A stretch of DNA of 54,098 nucleotides from Methanobacterium sp. (GTDB lineage Archaea > Methanobacteriota > Methanobacteria > Methanobacteriales > Methanobacteriaceae). The notes under the pieces were generated by a model. That model was not told where the DNA came from. It saw only the letters and a program-made list of their open reading frames with translations, and made no database searches. Shown here one piece after another: positions 53,768 through 54,098 of this stretch. Location: the NCBI GenBank assembly GCA_015661405.1, contig JACWMK010000023.1, forward strand, positions 1 through 54,098. Reading direction: 5' to 3'. Each line of letters starts with the position of its first letter. The stretch's first letter is position 1. A program made the position numbers and the translations under genes.

Positions 53768-54098
53768 TTAATATTGTTCTTCTATTAATCTATTTAATCT
53801 TTGAATCATATATCCTATGCCTTTACATCCAGAAAGGAGATTATTAACTTCTTTTGTATAAAATAATTCTTCAGCAATTTGATTATAATTTTTACCACCC
53901 AAAACAATTATTTTTTCATATTTATCCATTTTTTTTTCTTTTATTTGTTTTGATAATTCATCTAAAGAAATAGGATTTGACTTCTTAATATTAAAACTAA
54001 CATTATAAGGACCAGATACCATATCTTCAGGAAACAAAAATCCATGTTTAGCTGATAATATGCACCATGAATCATTATAAAATTTTTCAGCATATTCC
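53768..54098 (-). CDS. DUF6884-like protein, 5' end outside the window
   Basis: The frame stays open past ATG 54037 to the edge and reads EYAEKFYNDSWCILSAKHGF, LFPEDMVSGPYNVSF, YEKIIVLGGKNYNQIAEELF. The SAKHG-x-L-x-P and the later (V/L)-x-GG-x-Y blocks are those of DUF6884 proteins, typical of phages and mobile islands. The ATG at 54037 is internal, since conserved residues precede it. 109 residues are visible. Function unknown. Confidence 0.7.
   Translation of the reverse strand, partial: EYAEKFYNDSWCILSAKHGFLFPEDMVSGPYNVSFNIKKSNPISLDELSKQIKEKKMDKYEKIIVLGGKNYNQIAEELFYTKEVNNLLSGCKGIGYMIQRLNRLIEEQY

Noticed and set aside
1..54098. tRNA or rRNA genes
   Set aside because: I saw no cloverleaf-like or rRNA-like sequence in either strand by eye; a dedicated search would settle it.

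Overview
The window looks like a chromosomal piece of a methanogenic archaeon, most likely Methanobacteriales (Methanobacterium or a close relative). The clues are very AT-rich DNA, GGTGA/GGAGG ribosome binding sites with archaeal TATA boxes, a GGAA-N6-TTCC operator of the euryarchaeal nitrogen regulator NrpR, DUF5518-like membrane proteins, a large adhesin-like beta-helix/Ig surface protein and an AbrB/UspA pair. The genus is an inference; there is no rRNA or tRNA gene to confirm it.

Layout. 1-4.1 kb: surface proteins, a 14-TM MFS exporter and an AbrB-UspA pair. 4.6-13.1 kb: small membrane proteins, a triple zinc-ribbon protein, an HEXXH metallopeptidase, an APC transporter and two paralogous membrane proteins each built from three tandem repeats. 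13.3-16.9 kb: the structural genes anfD-anfG-anfK of an iron-only nitrogenase on the minus strand, behind a TATA box and an NrpR operator, with no anfH or nifI beside them. 17.4-21.3 kb: a broken DUF6508/DraG-like ADP-ribosylglycohydrolase, a methyltransferase, an NTF2-like protein and a cluster of gene remnants. 21.4-26 kb: adhesin and unknown proteins. 26.2-31 kb: a decayed zone with at least four gene remnants, plus a TauE-type exporter, a TetR regulator and a metallo-beta-lactamase-fold (MBL) hydrolase. 31-38.5 kb: DUF5518 protein, B12-binding radical SAM enzyme, DUF1801 protein and a PadR-ABC exporter operon. 39-41.3 kb: a second MBL copy with a flavodoxin-ferredoxin fusion and another TetR. 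42-49.7 kb: HAD phosphatase, 2H phosphoesterase, a frameshifted glutamate decarboxylase, and a radical-SAM sulfatase maturase next to its Cys-type sulfatase. 49.9-54.1 kb: a defence/toxin-like zone with a HicA remnant, a RelE toxin-antitoxin pair, a Fic protein flanked by two DUF2283 paralogs, and a DUF6884 protein that runs off the edge.

How it fits together. The best-defined system is the nitrogenase operon: NrpR should block it when nitrogen is plentiful, and AnfH, cofactor assembly and NifI must come from elsewhere. The sulfatase and its maturase form a second functional pair. The two MBL loci are recent duplicates under palindromes of TetR type, and the second copy has lost metal ligands. 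The Fic/DUF2283 module occurs intact once and as remnants at two other places, and the intact Fic lacks three residues of its active-site loop.

Many genes here are dead or dying: about 13 remnants are missed by a simple long-ORF search. The most unusual items are the minimal anfDGK operon, the defective Fic module, a duplicated promoter-containing repeat that may encode a small RNA, and the three-fold-repeat membrane protein family.
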